Shown here: piece after piece, positions 35,181-45,288 of the stretch
Layout of the letters: every line of letters starts with the position of its first letter
How positions within the stretch are numbered: position 1 is the stretch's first letter
Source: Agaricus subrufescens
Lineage: Eukaryota > Basidiomycota > Agaricomycetes > Agaricales > Agaricaceae
Reading direction: 5' to 3'
NCBI GenBank assembly: GCA_029945375.1
Contig: CM057061.1
Span: 2,666,001-2,730,000, forward strand
DNA: 64,000 bases
Made by a program: the position numbers and the translations under genes
The notes under the pieces: generated by a model
Database searches by the model: none
Seen by the model: only the letters and a program-made list of their open reading frames with translations
What the model was told of the DNA's origin: nothing

Positions 35181-35464
35181 TGCATGCTCTAAAGCCCAGG
35201 GGGCTGCTGGGGCCTGTCACCCGAGCAAGCCGTGAAATCAACTGGTACAACATGGTCGCAAAGAGTTTCCTATTTCGAAATTCCCACGAGGACCCTGTTG
35301 ATGAAAAGAATCACGCTGAGAATCCTGCTAAAGCCCAAGAAAATGAAAAAAAATACAAAAACGAAAAAAAAAAACAAAGAAACTACAGAAGCAATGTAAG
35401 AATACGAGACAATCCATAGATAACGAGTGAGTTGTTTGCGTATTGATGAATGGCGTTGTGATGT

Positions 35465-36911
35465 CTATTGTTCGCCCGGTGGTGACCCAATGGCTGAAGA
35501 ATCTATATTTGGTGGTTGATGAGGACAAGGTTCCGAAACGACTCTAGCTGATCCTTGTGTGCGTGAGCCAGTTCCTGAGCTGCACGAGAATGATGGGGGC
35601 CCTTGAGAGCCTTTGATGTCTGTACCCGCCGGAGAACGGGGTCTCGGTACCCAACCTAGCTCAGTCCCCGCCCAGCTATATGCCGTCGCACCCGGTTGCT
35701 GACTCATGGGAAGGGGTGATCCATTCGAATCGAACTGTGTAAGGATGTAGACGGTCTGTGGTGGCTCTCTATTGTCTTTGATTCGACCGTCGGGACCGCG
35801 TTCCGGTGCAGACGGTGTCTCAGTCCTCCCGTCTGTGTCACTGACTGATCGCCTTTGGAGAATAGAATACACATAGGTGACAACTACCAGGAGATTGCAT
35901 ACAGTCAACGAGACCGCGGTCTGTGACGATACAATTTAACAGAGATTCGTCGCCGTCCCAGAGGAATCCCCCACCTTGATATGCAAAATCATGAGCATAA
36001 ATAGTACGCGGTGAGGGCCGAGCTCTGTTGCTAGAATATCCGTAACTCCGTAAACGATGCCAACCAGTGAATTCAGAATGTTCGCCAGCGAGATTACGAT
36101 TAATAGTCGTCTGGGGCCTGGGCGCATACGGACTTTCCATGTCAAGTTGAGAGATAGAGCTGTTAGAGCCGTGTCTGCCAGCAGATCACCTAGGTGTTTA
36201 TAATAATCAAAGGTTACAGATTCGGTGGATTAATGGGATGCGTACCAATAAGGCTCATGAGTGCTCTGGAATCGCCAATGTAACACCGCATGGGTGGGGT
36301 ATAGTACCATGTCGTGTCCCGGGAACATATCCAGATCTTTTGTGCGAGCATCGCAGCCGCGAAGAGACCAAATGCTGTGATCAAGCAATAAAAAAGAGCG
36401 CGTATGCGGGATATTGCTATTTGCATGTCAATCTTGGCTATAGAAAGGCAGATACTGATGCGCGAAAGCCTGAGGAATCATCAGCCTCGAGTTAAGGTCG
36501 AATACTGAAAGGAGCTACCATAAGATCACAGTGGGAAGAGACCCCGTGATCCAAAACGCCACTATTTTGCGAGATCTTACTGCCGGAGGGGGTAACATAT
36601 CTGAGGGGATTTCTTCAGACGCGCCATCAGATGCAGTATTGAGAAGTACGCGATGGGACACACCCTGCACCAAAGCGATTGTTGAACAATAAACAAGGTC
36701 CAAGATCAAGGCAACAAACACCGAATAGTCATCCCACCACAAACTTTTCTGTTTGTACCGTCTGTACAGCCTAAACGCCGAAAAAATTACGGCTATACTA
36801 TGAAAGATGGTGGTCACGACTGTGTGGCAGAGATAATAAGCAGACGTGCAGGATGTGGGCAACAAAGAGCTCACCTCGCTCAGCGGTAAGTGACAGTTGG
36901 ACGGGACTCAT
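35465..36911 (-). CDS. 7-TM fungal rhodopsin/PTH11-like protein R3
   Basis: Paralogue of R1 with the same exon plan; exon 1 (36911-36875) and exon 2 (36819-36519, 301 bp as in R1) join in frame. Seen: RLYRRYKQKSLWWDDYSVFV, RISICLSIAKIDMQIAISRI, LFYCLITAFGLFAAAMLAQK, DTALTVLSLNMTWKVRMRPG-like helix 5 region, and VCNLLVVVTYVYSILQRR, followed by a hydrophilic tail with YILTQFDSNGSPLPMSQQ. About 410 residues. The start is the methionine at 36911; a longer 5' extension as in R1 is blocked by stop/frame changes. Function unknown. Confidence 0.68.
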
Positions 36912-37388
36912 TCAGAGTGAAGTTGAGAAAAGGTGGAAGGCCAGCCCTGTTGAGGAGCGTGCTCAAATATTCACACTCAAGGGTCAGCCAGCTGACTAGG
37001 ACATTGCCATCACTATTCAAAAACTAGGTTTGCTTTCCCCAATTGGGATACCCCAGACGTCACGACCGTCGTCCACAGTTCTTTCTTGGCTGACCCAATC
37101 CCGACACTCGTCCCACCTCGAAACCGAGGGAGCTTCAAAAGCTTCAGTGCCCGCCCGCGCAAAACATAAAACTTGGCATCGGGATTAACATCTGAGGTTT
37201 CCTCTGGGTTTCCTCCGACGGAGGCGTACTAAGCGAGCCACTCAACGGTCCGAGCCGGGTTAAGTATCGTGGGATTATGTCAAATTAAACTATAATCTTC
37301 AGTATCCGATGGATAGAAGTGCGAGGCCAAGGTGATGCATGATGGGTGTGTTCAAGGGTCCAGGCAACGTTCCTAACCCGAAATAACC

Positions 37389-37450
37389 CATTGTGGCAGA
37401 ACTCCGGTTAAGCAACAAGCCGACTAAAATCAGAAATAAATGTTTGGTTG
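37389..37450. repeat. start of a fourth, truncated lyase/7-TM repeat unit
   Basis: TTGTGG..(A/T)..CGGTTAAGC..GCCGACTAAAAATCA-like sequence here parallels 32465-32505 and 34855-34900. These are the segments that follow R1 and R2 and precede the lyase relics. Similarity then stops, so a fourth unit is only begun. Confidence 0.4.
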
Positions 37451-37813
37451 GCACCCATCGACATCACAGCCGGCGATGTATCCTGCAACGGAGAGTTGAC
37501 CCTCGTCAATTGGTGGTTCAGTACCAGACCACTGTGTAATAGCTGTCAACGTAACATAGGTGGCGTTATGACAGTGACAAGTTAGACTAATCTTCAATAC
37601 AATCGCTATGCCACGGTCCACGGGCCTGCATTCCTTGGTAAAAATACGACTGTATGTCTGTGTCCGTGATCTGTCAAGTAAATGCTTCCGCTGGGCGCCG
37701 AATGAGACTGCACAAAGATTGGACGGAAATTAGAAATTGGGATACCTACCTTGATGTAGAAGAGAGTGATATGTATTTAAGATTAGGTATCGCTGGGGTT
37801 TGACCCTTCCTTA

Positions 37814-38050
37814 TTGGGTCATAATTCAGGGTGTGCCAGCCTGCCAGGGCTCTTTTTGGCCACTGCCGCAGCTCCAATGGGCAATAACGATAGACAAAAA
37901 TTCATTGGTCAACCCAAAACATGGATGGCAGGAACTTGGGGCTGTGAGAACGTAAATGCAACTCTTGGAACTTTCGCTATGGCATTTGATGGACTTGAGA
38001 CACGAGGGTGTACAGGATTCGGCGGAGTCAAGAAGAGTTATCTGACTTGA
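37814..38050 (+). CDS. small orphan ORF
   Basis: A 78-codon open frame. The second half (GTWGCENVNATLGTFAMAFD and GCTGFGGVKKSYLT) looks protein-like, with two cysteines, but I do not recognise a family. No clear start context and no introns. It may be the last exon or a remnant of a larger gene, or chance. Confidence 0.2.
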   Translation: MGHNSGCASLPGLFLATAAAPMGNNDRQKFIGQPKTWMAGTWGCENVNATLGTFAMAFDGLETRGCTGFGGVKKSYLT

Positions 38051-38293
38051 CTAAGTCGGTAAGCATAATTCGGAGGCAGATGTAAACCATTTGGTGGCGT
38101 AGTGTGTTAAATTTATGTTCCTGCCCAAGACTTTATTTAATTACCCGCCCCTGTCCGTCGACGGTTAATAGAAGTCGGAGGAAAGTTTAAATTCCGGTGA
38201 AGAGTGCACGTACCGTGACTGGGGTGTTATTGCTCCTAGCTGATACACAAAGACGACAGAAAGAAAAAGCAGCAGTCTGCCAGTCAAGTGAAT

Positions 38294-39049
38294 GGACGAC
38301 TTCCCGTAGCGTCTGGAAGAATAGAAATATTTTCCAGATTGTGTCCCAGCTGATTGCCGGGCGTGCCGTTAACTAAATCGGTGTTTGGCAAAAGCGGATC
38401 TTTAAATTCGCGTCTTTCCAGACTGCAATCTGGAAGAGGCCCCCCCTCTTCCAGATTGCAGTCCTCGAATATTACCTCACTTTCTGCATTAAAGGAGTTA
38501 TGGACGTCACGAGTAAGATCCTATCTCTAATTTTCGGGTCAATATCGTGAGACGCTGCTTCGGCAATCGGTCATGGCTGGCTTCAGTATTCCACAGCTCA
38601 GGCGTATGTGCTTCAAGTTTTGAACGACGAAACTTGAGTGCACTTTCATTGAAAAATGCTACGGATCGAGTGTGCATCATTGCTCGGAATGAGGTGCCCT
38701 CAGATGCCTGTGGCTCGAGTGAGGAGTGACCGAAAGAGCCTGAGTCCAAGGGTGAACTGAACTGTAAACGGTAGCTGCAACCACTGTCGTCGTTCAGCCG
38801 TTTATACATAGAGGAAATATCATCTTCAGACATCTCACAATGAGCAGAAGTGCGTGCATCAACCGTTCTGAACGCAAGCACTACCCATCCTATTTCATAA
38901 TCACGGTCTATATCCCTGCCTATGTTTATTGGCCTTGATTTATTCTAAACGGTCTACGGTTTAATATCCTGACTATAGATGGGCGGAGTTTCAAACAAAA
39001 TAAGATTTAGAAAAAATTCTGTGTTTCCAGATGCTGCGGGAAGTCGTCC
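38294..39049. mobile_element. 757-bp TIR element, copy 2 (inverted)
   Basis: Same element as at 15018-15774 but in the opposite orientation. Terminal repeats GGACGACTTCCCG...CGGGAAGTCGTCC; 3-bp direct repeats AAT flank it (38291-38293, 39050-39052). It carries an open 124-codon frame on the minus strand (38881-38507; MLAFRTVDARTSAHCEMSED...), Ser/Leu-rich and of unknown origin, and the 19-bp hairpin (38421-38463). No transposase. The different TSD triplets (ATT, AAT) show two separate insertions. Confidence 0.8.
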
Positions 39050-39052
39050 AAT

Positions 39053-39559
39053 CTAGAGACTGACGATAGAATTTTCTTTACATACCCAACCAATTCGCTC
39101 CACCATCTTGCAATTCACATACTCCACTTTAAGAGTTCTAGTACCTTTCTGTCTAAATGTAAGCTCCGCCCACATTTTCCACAACTTGTCTCCTGTGCTG
39201 CTGATTTTAGTGGCCGCGGCACTTTGGTGACTTTGCCGTGGTTGATTCTGCCATGTTTGAAGTTCTCAAGACTGTCCAGGGAGCACAAATTTAAATACGA
39301 CAGCTTCACTGATTTCTCCTTACAGGAGGAACGAACGTGGTTGAATTCGCGATCAGATCGTCTGGATTGAAACTGTTGGAGTTTATTGACTATTGGGCGG
39401 CGAAGGAGTGCTGGCTGAAATGAAAAACGCTTTCAATTCGATTGCCTCGCGGCGTCGAGTGAGGAGGGCATGAGGCGGGATATCAGATAAGATTAGACCA
39501 CGTGCCGGAGCGTGTCGTCATTTATGCTGTGCTGGGCGTGTCATTTGTGCTCCATCGTC
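39053..39559. other. intergenic upstream of anoctamin gene
   Basis: No gene recognised; presumed promoter region of the following gene. Confidence 0.4.
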
Positions 39560-42081
39560 ATGGCGGGGAGGCCAGAAGTCAATCTTGTCATCGTCTTCTG
39601 GGCGGCCCACAGAAACACACACTCGAAGCAACGGACGCGGAACGAGGCGAGGAAGGCTGAACAGCAGTATCTTCGGTTGATCGACACGTTGACCTACGCT
39701 GGGTTGAAGGCCGTCGGACGGAGAGGCGAATCCCTCGGTCAGCTGCTTGTTTTCGTGACATGCCCGCAGAAGCATCTTGAGGGTCTGATTCGCAGAGAAA
39801 GGTATGTCAGGTATTGCTGCTGAAAAACACGTTACTAATGTCTCGTCCATTACCGGACACGTTGATTAGGCATGGAGATTTTCTTTCCGGACTTCCCGTG
39901 ACCCCCGTCGCGGCTGAGAGTCTGATTCCACCTTTGTCATCTGCCGAAAAAATTCGCTTGGTCTATACGTATGTTACCTCGAGCCCTAGTGATGGTGGCC
40001 TTGGAATAGCTCCGGGCGCATCAGAATGGGACCTTGTGGACTCAATAACACCCTTACACGACACCAACTTTAACGAGACATGGGTTCGCTCATGGAAATT
40101 GTCTCAGCTTGCATCCGTGAAACTCAGTGTAATTCGGGATCAGGCATGTTATTTTACTTCCAGCCCTCCGCGCGCTATTCTAACCCCTTTTTCTTCAAGT
40201 TTGGTGATTCCGTGGGACTTTACTATGCCTTTCTCGCCGACTACACACAGTTTCTGGCATTTCCAGCAGTTCTTGGCCTTTTCTCGTATTTCTTCCACTC
40301 ACCCTATTCTTCGGCTTATTCGATTCTCTTATGTGTGTGGTCCGTTGTTTTCGTCGAATACTGGCGAGTGCGGGAACGTTTACTCTCTTTACGTTTTGGA
40401 ACCCGTGGCGTTTTCAGAGTTGAAAAGTCCCGAGTCACCTATCGTCCAGGACAGACGTGGTGGGGTCGCGAGCTTCGCATCCTAGCGAGTCTGCCTGTCA
40501 TTCTTCTATTCGCTGGTATCCTCAGTGCCCTCCTTACGTTCATATTCGTGATCGAGGCCTTCGTAACTCAGCTCTACCAAGGGCCCGGAAAGAAATTCAT
40601 TGTATGTTCGTGTCTCTATTTCTGCTTATCACCAGCTCAATTGGACTTTAGTCTTTTACTCCTACCCTGCTTTTTGTCGCTCTGGTTCCCCGAGTACTCC
40701 AATTATATCAAGCACTCGCCGTCGGCCTCACCTCATGGGAGAATCACTCTCACCAATCCAGCTACAACACATCTCTCACCCTCAAGACATTCGCTCTTAG
40801 CGCTATCGTCGCGTATATGTCACTCGGATTGAGTGCTTTCGTTTATGTGCCATTTGGTGAAAGCGTGATGCGCTACGTGCAAAATATTCTATTTTCTGGT
40901 TCAGTCAAAACCGGTTCATGGGCAGCTACAATCGTCAACATCATCAATGGATCTGCGGTCGATTCTCAGGGTTCCATATCTACTTGTAAAGCAGAGACGC
41001 TGGCCAACGTCGGAGCTTCGATTGTATGGGATGATAATGCGAGGCAAAAGTTGAACCCCTCACGTCTTCGGGATCAAATGTTTGCTTATACGGTGACGAA
41101 TCAAATCGTCAATTCGTTCACTGAAGTTGGTTTGCCGTATGTCATGCGGTTTGTTTCGACATATCGTAATCGCCATGAGAAGAATAACTCGAAGCCTGGA
41201 TCACCTTCAGGAGAGCCAAGGAAGAGGGTCGTTTTTGAAGATGAGAAGGAGAGAGGTGGGATGGAGGAGAGGGTGTTTTTGGATAGTGTGCGAGAGGAGG
41301 TTGCGTTACCCCAGTATGATTTGTTTGCGGATTATAGTGAGATGGTTATTCAGTTTGGGTATGTGGTACTATGGTCTACCATATGGCCCCTCGCAGGCGG
41401 TGAGCTCTGAAGTTTTTTTCAAATGTCCGGATTACTGATGGTGTTTGATTAACAGTCATGGCTCTAATTAACAACGTCATTGAATTGCAGGGAGACGCCT
41501 TCAAGATGACAGTACATCATCGGCGGCCTATACCTACACGAAGTGATACAATCGGTCCCTGGCTTGATGCGTTATCCTTTCTCACATGGCTAGGCGCTCT
41601 CACTAACTCTGCTCTCGTATACCTCTTCTCACCTCAACTTCTCAAATCAACATTACCTTCCAAGCTAACCGACGGGTTGATTCAAAATGAAGACGAGCTG
41701 AACGATGAGGAGACTTTTATTGCGATGAAGGGACTGGTAGTGAAGGCTATTCTTGTCGCGCTTGTTGCCTCTCATGGGTATCTTCTTTTGAGAGTCGTAG
41801 TGAGACATGTTGTGGAGAGGATTTGGTGGAAGGGGAGCAAGGAAGTGCAGATGAATGACAGGGAGGAGAGGGTTATGAAGGAAAAGTTTTTGGAAGGTGC
41901 TGGCGCGGGAGTTGGTGGATTGAGCAACAGCGGCAGCATCAGCAGTAGTAGTAATAGTGGAAGGGGGGGAGACGAAGAGGTCGAGGGTGAGAAAGCGAGA
42001 GTGGAGGAGGAAGATTTGATGGGATTTTGGGATCACGATGAGGGAGTGGAGGAGATTAATAGGTTGGTGAAAGAAACGTGA
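39560..42081 (+). CDS. anoctamin/TMEM16 (Ist2-like) membrane protein
   Basis: Five exons (39560-39801, 39870-40143, 40200-40601, 40652-41399, 41456-42081) join in frame to 763 residues. Anoctamins are multi-pass channels or lipid scramblases; the yeast member Ist2 tethers ER to plasma membrane. Seen: N-terminal cytosolic domain (MAGRPEVNLVIVFWAAHRNT, QLLVFVTCP), the family signature IRDQFGDSVGLYYAFLADYT, and several hydrophobic helices (LRILASLPVILLFAGILSAL, TFALSAIVAYMSLGLSAFVY). FGYVVLWSTIWPLAGVMALI followed by NNVIELQGDAFKM is the conserved helix 6-7 region. The C-terminal tail is Ser-rich and acidic. The intron between IRDQ and FGDS has a GC donor (40144-40199); with a GT donor the signature would be broken. 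Start is the ATG giving the conserved N-terminus. Confidence 0.87.
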
Positions 42082-43047
42082 TGGGGTTCGGAGGCTTTTG
42101 TTTACGTGATCGTTTATTCGTTCGCTTCCTTTTTTTTGGCTGTGCGCTGTTACTCCTGTTGCTTGTATTTTTTTCTTGTTGTTGGGATCGATAGGTTAAT
42201 GAATCACGTATGTCAGCGTACATATGCAGCTCAACACATCTTATGCTCACAAAGCAATTTTTATCAAGTTCATGACATGCTCCAAAACTGTACTTTGCGT
42301 AGAGGTGTGCCAGTTTCTTGTCCAATGCTCTCGAGCATTTTGAAATTCTATCAATTGCAATATTGGTCAGCATTGGGTTACATCATCCCCTACCAGCTCG
42401 ACATGTGAACTATCCATGGGACATTCGCGACGATCATCATCTTCTAATCATGCATGACACACTGCTATGTTGCTTCCTCTTCAGTCAGAATCTCTGGTAA
42501 CTTCCACCGTTCGCATGGCAGGCTCTTCACGTGGTTTAAAACACGCGTGCGCTTTTCTACACTTATTCTTGATTGGGCTACGAGAAGGCAGGGTGAGCAC
42601 AAGGAGCCCCTAGTCAGCCGTGCCCAACTCGGCAAAACAAAATTTGTATATAATCTGGTGGATGGTTCTCAGCCGTGCAGGCTGTGCTACATGTGTTCCA
42701 CTAAATAGTAAACATTTTTGGCGTCTTCCGTCTCACACGCGTTATATTTCTGATGTAGAATGCGTGGAACGAGGAGGCACGGACTTGAAGGTGTGAGTGA
42801 GATGCCTGGTTACATGTAAGAGAAATTCTAAACATTTATAGCTCATTTATATTTCGGGTTGGATGGTTGCTGTGACCGGGTGTGTCATGCGACGACTGTT
42901 CCTTATGGCGATGACTGATTTTGTTTTGTCAGTCACTCCAAGAAGCTGAAACGGCCAAACGAAGTGTATATATATATCTGGTTTATCACAGTTTGCTGTA
43001 TCATCACCTTCCTCCCTTTCTCTCTGCATCAATCATCATTCGAGAGC
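42082..43047. other. intergenic, nothing recognised
   Basis: The 3' flank of the anoctamin gene and 5' flank of the GH76 gene. Short open frames lack features. Confidence 0.45.
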
Positions 43048-45000
43048 ATGATGATGAGATTTTTAGTTGTGGGGATTTTGGCTTTAACGCCTGTGTCTAC
43101 GCTGGCTCAGGATTTGGGTGTTCCTTTATCTTGGCGGGTTAGTGATTGATTGATTGATTTTTTCCCCTTGATTTGGATGATTTTGTGAGACTGATCGGTG
43201 CTGTTTGATAGAAATTTAACAATAGTCGCTCTTTGAGCGAGAGGATATCTATCGCGCAAAATGGTATCAACACCATCTTACCGCAGCTGAATAGTGGTAT
43301 TGGAGAATTTAATGGTGAGTGAACCATCCTCTTCGTCATGAGTGTGACGTTGTCCGGATTGTTGATTATTTTTCGTTAATTCTTTTTGCGTATTTAGGAA
43401 TTGGGTACTGGCAGAGTGGGAATGTGTGGACTGCTTTGGCGAATCAAGATCGTTATGCAGGAACGACGGTGAATAAGGCTCAGGTTGTGAACAACTTGAA
43501 CTTGGTCTTCAGTCTCAGGCAGAATTACGATGAGTTCCAGTGAGTACTCCGTGATCCTTGTCAGACGGGACATAATGCTAACTTCCGCCTAGAGTAAGTT
43601 GTATTCTTCTTCTTTCAATGCTGGTTCATCTCATCCCGTCGGACTTTGCCAGTTCAATGATGACGCAATGTGAGTTTCGTTACTAATTCATCATTCCGCT
43701 TTTAAAGCTGACTTATCGTCACAGGTGGTGGGCACAAGCCGCAATTGCAGGCTACCGAGCATACAAGGACACTAATCTTCTTTCGCATGCCGTTGCAACT
43801 TGGAACCATGTTACGAACTTGTATGAACGTTATTCAATCATATCCGCATGCACCCGATGATTTTGATAATATAGTGTTATTACCGCGAGCGAAGCGGCAT
43901 CGGGAAGTGTTCCTGGCAAGAATTTCGCGATATCCGGACAATGCGAAGGCAGTAAGTTGTTTGAGTCGTATTTCTTGAGTGGATGGGTAATAATGTGGAT
44001 TTAGAGACTATGGCTGGTGGTGTCTTCTGGGTAAGAACCTTCGTTAATCGTCAAAGATCTTGCTATATACAAACTGTTTAGAGGCCTACGGTTGACGCTA
44101 CTCCTATCAATTCTATAACAACCGGGTGAGCAGTATCTTGACAGATGGAAGTTTTTCGTGGCCAACAAAAGCATCAGGTTGTACATCACGTAGGTCAACA
44201 AGAAAATCCACGAAAGAAACTCGACAGCTGATACCCACGAAGCACGTCGGCTCTCCTAGCGGAGATCACGGGTGATTCCAAATACACCAACGCGGCTATT
44301 CTGAGCGCCCAGTGGATCAAAAACCATAACATAAATAGCAATAACATCGTTCTGGACACTGTTGACGCTAAGGACTGCTCAAGATCTCCGGCTTCATGGC
44401 TGTTCACGTATAATAGCGGAAAATACATTGAGGGCCTGAGTGTCCTCTCCGATGTTACTGGTGATTCACAGTGGCGGTCTCTGTGAGTATAAACCAACCT
44501 CTGTTGCCTCGGGCTTTGATTGACTTTGTGGGTTTCTATCCAGCATGGTCACGATCGTGGCGGCCGCGGTGAAGAATGCACCTTGGCAGGGTTCCGATGG
44601 GATTATCACGGAGGGTGCCAGTCCGAGTAGTAATAACGATGGTGTCGGCTTTAAAGGTATGAAGTCACCTAATACTCACGGAATCTTCGTATTCTCATTT
44701 ACTTCTCCTGCAGCAATTTTCATCCGCGGTTTGGCAGAAGCCTTTGCAAGAAACCCCTCAAATACCGCTCTCCGCATCCTGTTGCATAGCTATACCGATG
44801 TTCAGGTTGGTGATTCCGGAATCTAACTCAGGCAACGCTTGATTGATGTCACATTGTTATAGTATAACGCTTTACTTGACTTGGCAGCTAATGGCACCAG
44901 CTATTCGTCTGATTGGCATGGACCACCTCAGGGGTTCACTACTTGGGGTCAATTGGCCGCCCTCGATGTGCTTACTAGCGCCATTATTGCCAATACCTGA
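43048..45000 (+). CDS. secreted GH76 family protein with a 1-nt exon
   Basis: Glycoside hydrolase family 76 (alpha-1,6-mannanase fold; fungal members act in cell-wall/GPI-glycan remodelling). Exons: 43048-43137, 43212-43314, 43398-43539, 43593 (one base), 43653-43669, 43725-43820, 43875-43951, 44005-44030, 44082-44125, 44172-44189, 44243-44482, 44544-44656, 44714-44805, 44863-45000. The sum is 1197 bp, 398 residues. The N-terminus MMMRFLVVGILALTPVSTLA is a signal peptide. GIGYWQSGNVWTALANQDR, then FNDDAMWWAQAAIAGYRAYK with the adjacent catalytic aspartates (D-D), VPGKNFAISGQCEG, MAGGVFW and SALLAEITGDSKYTNAAILS are GH76 features. No C-terminal GPI-type hydrophobic tail is seen. The D-D exon is only in frame if the single base at 43593 is an exon. 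Confidence 0.87.
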
Positions 45001-45288
45001 TTGGGGAGCCTTTTGTATGCCACTACTTCCATACGACATGTTAATGCTGTCAAAATTATGAGCCGTTTCTCGGAAGTAGTAAATGATTGCTTCAAGTAGA
45101 CCTATTCACTTCACTGAGTAGTGTATCTTCGGTTACCAGTGACCATCGAGCGATAGCCCGTCGAAACACAATTGCGAGAACAAGCTAATCAAAGCTATAT
45201 ATGACTTATTGATAAAAACTGGCACGAACGCAGTATGATTAAAAAGTATACCAAAGCAATTTGAGTAGGTCTATGGCTGGGTTCTCAG
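45001..45288. other. short convergent intergenic region
   Basis: Between the GH76 and F-box C stop codons; nothing recognised. Confidence 0.5.

Noticed and set aside
35190..35300. Possible fungal-type protein kinase (FunK1) fragment (T-R-A-S-R-E-I-N) here and at about 59130-59180 (T-R-E-I-N-R-V-F-E)
   Set aside because: The two short matches resemble each other and faintly the kinase N-terminal region, but no catalytic motifs follow; too little to annotate.
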